From JADJQU01 sp035490315 (GTDB lineage: Bacteria > Planctomycetota > UBA1135 > GCA-002686595), in NCBI GenBank assembly GCA_035490315.1, contig DATHET010000214.1:1-7405 (forward strand): a DNA stretch of 7,405 nt. Direction: 5' to 3'. Of the stretch, positions 5,252 to 7,405 are shown in pieces. Below the pieces are notes generated by a model. It made no database searches, was not told where the DNA came from, and saw nothing but the letters and a program-made list of their open reading frames with translations. The translations under genes and the position numbers were made by a program. Position 1 is the first letter of the stretch; every line of letters starts with the position of its first letter.

Positions 5252-7405
5252 ATGCTCCCTCTGCTCTCGCTCGCGTTGTTTTTTGTCCCCCAGGTCCCGC
5301 AAGGCGCCAAGGATCTTTCGGCCGACTTCATCGTCCCCGAGGGCTTGAGCGTCTCGCTCTGGGCCGAAGCCCCGATGTTCTTCAATCCGACCGCGATGGA
5401 CGTCGATTCGCGCGGCCGGATCTGGGTCACCGAGGCGGTCAACTACCGCAAGTGGCGCGGCCGCAATCCGGGCTTGAGCCATCCCGAGGGTGATCGCGTC
5501 ATGATCCTCGAGGACAGCGATGGCGACGGAGCGGCGGACAAGTCGAGCGTCTTCGTCCAGGACAAGGACCTGGTCGCGCCGCTCGGGATCTGCGTGATCG
5601 ACGACAACCGCGTGATCGTGTCGTGTTCGCCGAACGCGTTCATTTATACGGACACGGACGGCGACGGCAAGTCGGACAAGCGCGAGGTTTTCTTGACTGG
5701 ATTCGGCGGCCACGACCACGACCACGGCTTGCATTCCTTCGTGATCGGGCCGGACGGTCGCTACTACGTCGCGGTTGGCAACGCGGGGCCGCACATCGTG
5801 ACCGATCGCGATGGGTTCACGTTGCGCTCGGGGTCTCTGTACAACGACGGAGGGGAATTCCTCGCGGACAACAAGCCGGGCCTGGTCAGCGACGACGGCC
5901 GCGTGTGGGTCGGCGGGCTCGTGCTGCGCTTCGACGAGGATGGCGGAAGATTGAGCGTGCGCGCGCACAATTTCCGCAACATCTATGAAGTCACGGTCGA
6001 CTCGCTCGGCGACATGTACGGCTCGGACAACGACGACGACGGGAATCAGGCCTGCCGCGCGCTGAAGATCCTGCCGCGCTCGAACAACGGATACTTCTCG
6101 AGCGACGGCTCGCGCTATTGGAACGCGGATCGCCGGCCGGGACAGAATCTTCAGCGCGCGCACTGGCATCAGGATGACCCTGGAGTCGCGCCCTGCGGAG
6201 CGATCACGGGAGCCGGCGGGCCGACGGGCGTTACCGTCGTCGAAAATGCGAACCTTGGAGACCGCACCGGCTGGCTGGCCGCGGATGCCGGCGCGAGCGC
6301 GGTCTTCGAGATCACGGGCGAGCAGTCCTCCAAGTTCCTCTCCCCTCGCGAGCACGAAGGCGACGGCGGAAAATCGCACTGGTTCCGCCCGAGCGACGCG
6401 CTGATCGGCACCGACGGCGCACTCTACGTCTCTGACTGGTACGACCCGGGCGTCGGCGGCCACGCGATGGGCGACAAGGAGGGCTACGGCCGCATCTTGC
6501 GTGTCGTGAAACGAGGCACTCCATTCACGAAAGCGCGAATCGATCTCACCAGCGTCAACGGAGCGATCTCGGCACTTTCCTCGCCCGCAGTGAACATCCG
6601 CGGACGCGCCGCGCGTGCTTTGATCGCGAACAAGAGCGCAATTTCAGCGCTGACCGAGCTCGCGGAGCGGGACTCCAAAGAGAAGTCCGATTCACCCGCG
6701 TATCGCCGCGCGCTGTGGGTTCTCGCGATGACGGACTCCTTCCCCCGGCAGTATCGCGGGTGGGACATGAGAATCGCCCTCCGCGCATGGCCCGCCGACA
6801 ACCCGTATTTATTGGGGTCTTTGCTGCGGGATGCAGTCCAACCTGGATATGGGCTGCCCGTGGACTCGGAGGTAGCGAGTCAATTGGAAGGCATGGCAGG
6901 GGAATCCAAACTGTCCCTGTATCTGACATTGTGCAATCACCTGGCCGTGGGTGATCGCTCTCGGCTGGAGGCAATTGGCATTGCCGCGCGAGGGCATGAG
7001 GGATTGCTGTTCGAGAAGCTCTTCGAGACAGCGCGCGATCCGCTGACTTGGGACGAGCGTATGTGCGCCTTGACTTGGCGATTGCACCCTGCGAATGCGG
7101 TGACCGCGGTCAAGGCGCGCGCGATGGCGGACAAGCTCCCCATCGACCAGCGCAAGCAGGCAATCGACACACTCGCTTTCACCATGGACCGTACTGCCGG
7201 CGAAGCGATGCTCGACGTTGCTCTCGCTGGGCCTGGGGACACGCGCGACTACGCTCGGTGGTGGATCCGCTTCCGCGACACCAACGATTGGAGCGCATGG
7301 CACCTCGCTTCGCAGATCGAGAGCGGGGATCGCGCGAACGCCAAGCTGCTCTACGAATCGCCTGTCATGAAGGACGGCATCGCGATCATCGACGTCGATC
7401 TGCGC
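5252..7405 (+). CDS. PVC-type membrane-bound dehydrogenase (TIGR02604-like N-terminal domain), C-terminus beyond window
   Basis: 718 codons are open to the right edge. Residues 1-18 form a short hydrophobic export signal, unusual in lacking Lys/Arg at its start; an in-frame TTG at 5207 would add basic residues but would read through the palindrome. Residues about 22-420 are a beta-propeller-like domain as in PVC dehydrogenases: PTAMDVDSRGRIWVTEAVNY (46-65), Asp-rich loops DSDGDGAADK (88-97) and TDTDGDGKSDK (133-143) that could bind calcium, GHDHDHGLHSF (153-163), DMYGSDNDDDGN (254-265), and VSDWYDPGVGGH (393-404) followed by GYGRILRV (411-418). From about 440 the chain becomes helical and HEAT-like. 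In this family a PVC-type haem c domain with CxxCH usually follows; it is not in the window and should be sought to the right. The protein is probably periplasmic and oxidises a sugar or related compound, but the substrate is unknown. Codon choice drifts to lower GC at about 6780-7000. Confidence 0.88.
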   Translation, partial: MLPLLSLALFFVPQVPQGAKDLSADFIVPEGLSVSLWAEAPMFFNPTAMDVDSRGRIWVTEAVNYRKWRGRNPGLSHPEGDRVMILEDSDGDGAADKSSVFVQDKDLVAPLGICVIDDNRVIVSCSPNAFIYTDTDGDGKSDKREVFLTGFGGHDHDHGLHSFVIGPDGRYYVAVGNAGPHIVTDRDGFTLRSGSLYNDGGEFLADNKPGLVSDDGRVWVGGLVLRFDEDGGRLSVRAHNFRNIYEVTVDSLGDMYGSDNDDDGNQACRALKILPRSNNGYFSSDGSRYWNADRRPGQNLQRAHWHQDDPGVAPCGAITGAGGPTGVTVVENANLGDRTGWLAADAGASAVFEITGEQSSKFLSPREHEGDGGKSHWFRPSDALIGTDGALYVSDWYDPGVGGHAMGDKEGYGRILRVVKRGTPFTKARIDLTSVNGAISALSSPAVNIRGRAARALIANKSAISALTELAERDSKEKSDSPAYRRALWVLAMTDSFPRQYRGWDMRIALRAWPADNPYLLGSLLRDAVQPGYGLPVDSEVASQLEGMAGESKLSLYLTLCNHLAVGDRSRLEAIGIAARGHEGLLFEKLFETARDPLTWDERMCALTWRLHPANAVTAVKARAMADKLPIDQRKQAIDTLAFTMDRTAGEAMLDVALAGPGDTRDYARWWIRFRDTNDWSAWHLASQIESGDRANAKLLYESPVMKDGIAIIDVDLR

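Noticed and set aside
5204..6463. 420-codon upstream extension of the fbp frame
   Set aside because: It is antisense to the PVC-type dehydrogenase. The fbp homology begins just after the ATG at 5203 and the protein is then of normal length.
1..7405. Defence, CRISPR, phage or transposon system
   Set aside because: No spaced direct repeats, transposase, integrase, nuclease or toxin-antitoxin motifs were recognised on either strand.

Overview
The window is GC-rich bacterial DNA carrying five protein-coding genes, two of them cut by the window edges, and two conspicuous inverted repeats that almost fill the two shortest non-coding gaps. The gene at the right edge has the N-terminal domain of the PVC-type membrane-bound dehydrogenases (TIGR02604 / Piru_Ver_Nterm type), which are greatly expanded in Planctomycetota and Verrucomicrobiota. 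A Tat-exported NAD-dependent epimerase and weak use of Shine-Dalgarno sites fit the same picture. I infer a high-GC planctomycete or close relative, but nothing in the window names a genus. No rRNA, tRNA, CRISPR array, transposase or phage gene was seen.

Layout. Positions 1-908 (minus) hold the N-terminal 302 codons of a membrane-anchored SGNH/GDSL-type hydrolase. A 94-bp divergent spacer separates it from a ClC-family chloride channel/antiporter with a C-terminal CBS pair (1003-2751, plus). After a 107-bp gap comes a Tat-signal NAD-dependent epimerase/dehydratase (2859-4076, plus). This converges on a class I fructose-1,6-bisphosphatase (4187-5203, minus). The 110-bp convergent gap is almost wholly a 105-bp near-perfect fold-back sequence (4078-4182; 51-bp arms, 49 of 51 positions paired, 3-nt loop). 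A 48-bp divergent gap, dominated by a perfect 14-bp-arm inverted repeat (5209-5249), separates fbp from the PVC-type dehydrogenase, which begins at 5252 and is still open at the right edge.

How the genes relate. Fbp is cytosolic central carbon metabolism (gluconeogenesis, possibly the pentose phosphate cycle). The epimerase and the dehydrogenase both carry export signals and probably act outside the cytoplasm on sugars or other polyols, but their substrates cannot be read from sequence. The ClC protein and the SGNH hydrolase look like unrelated neighbours. I see no convincing new multi-gene system. The best candidates for something undescribed are the long fold-back element between the convergent genes, which looks like a possible dispersed repeat, and the palindromic, possibly leaderless, divergent promoter between fbp and the dehydrogenase.
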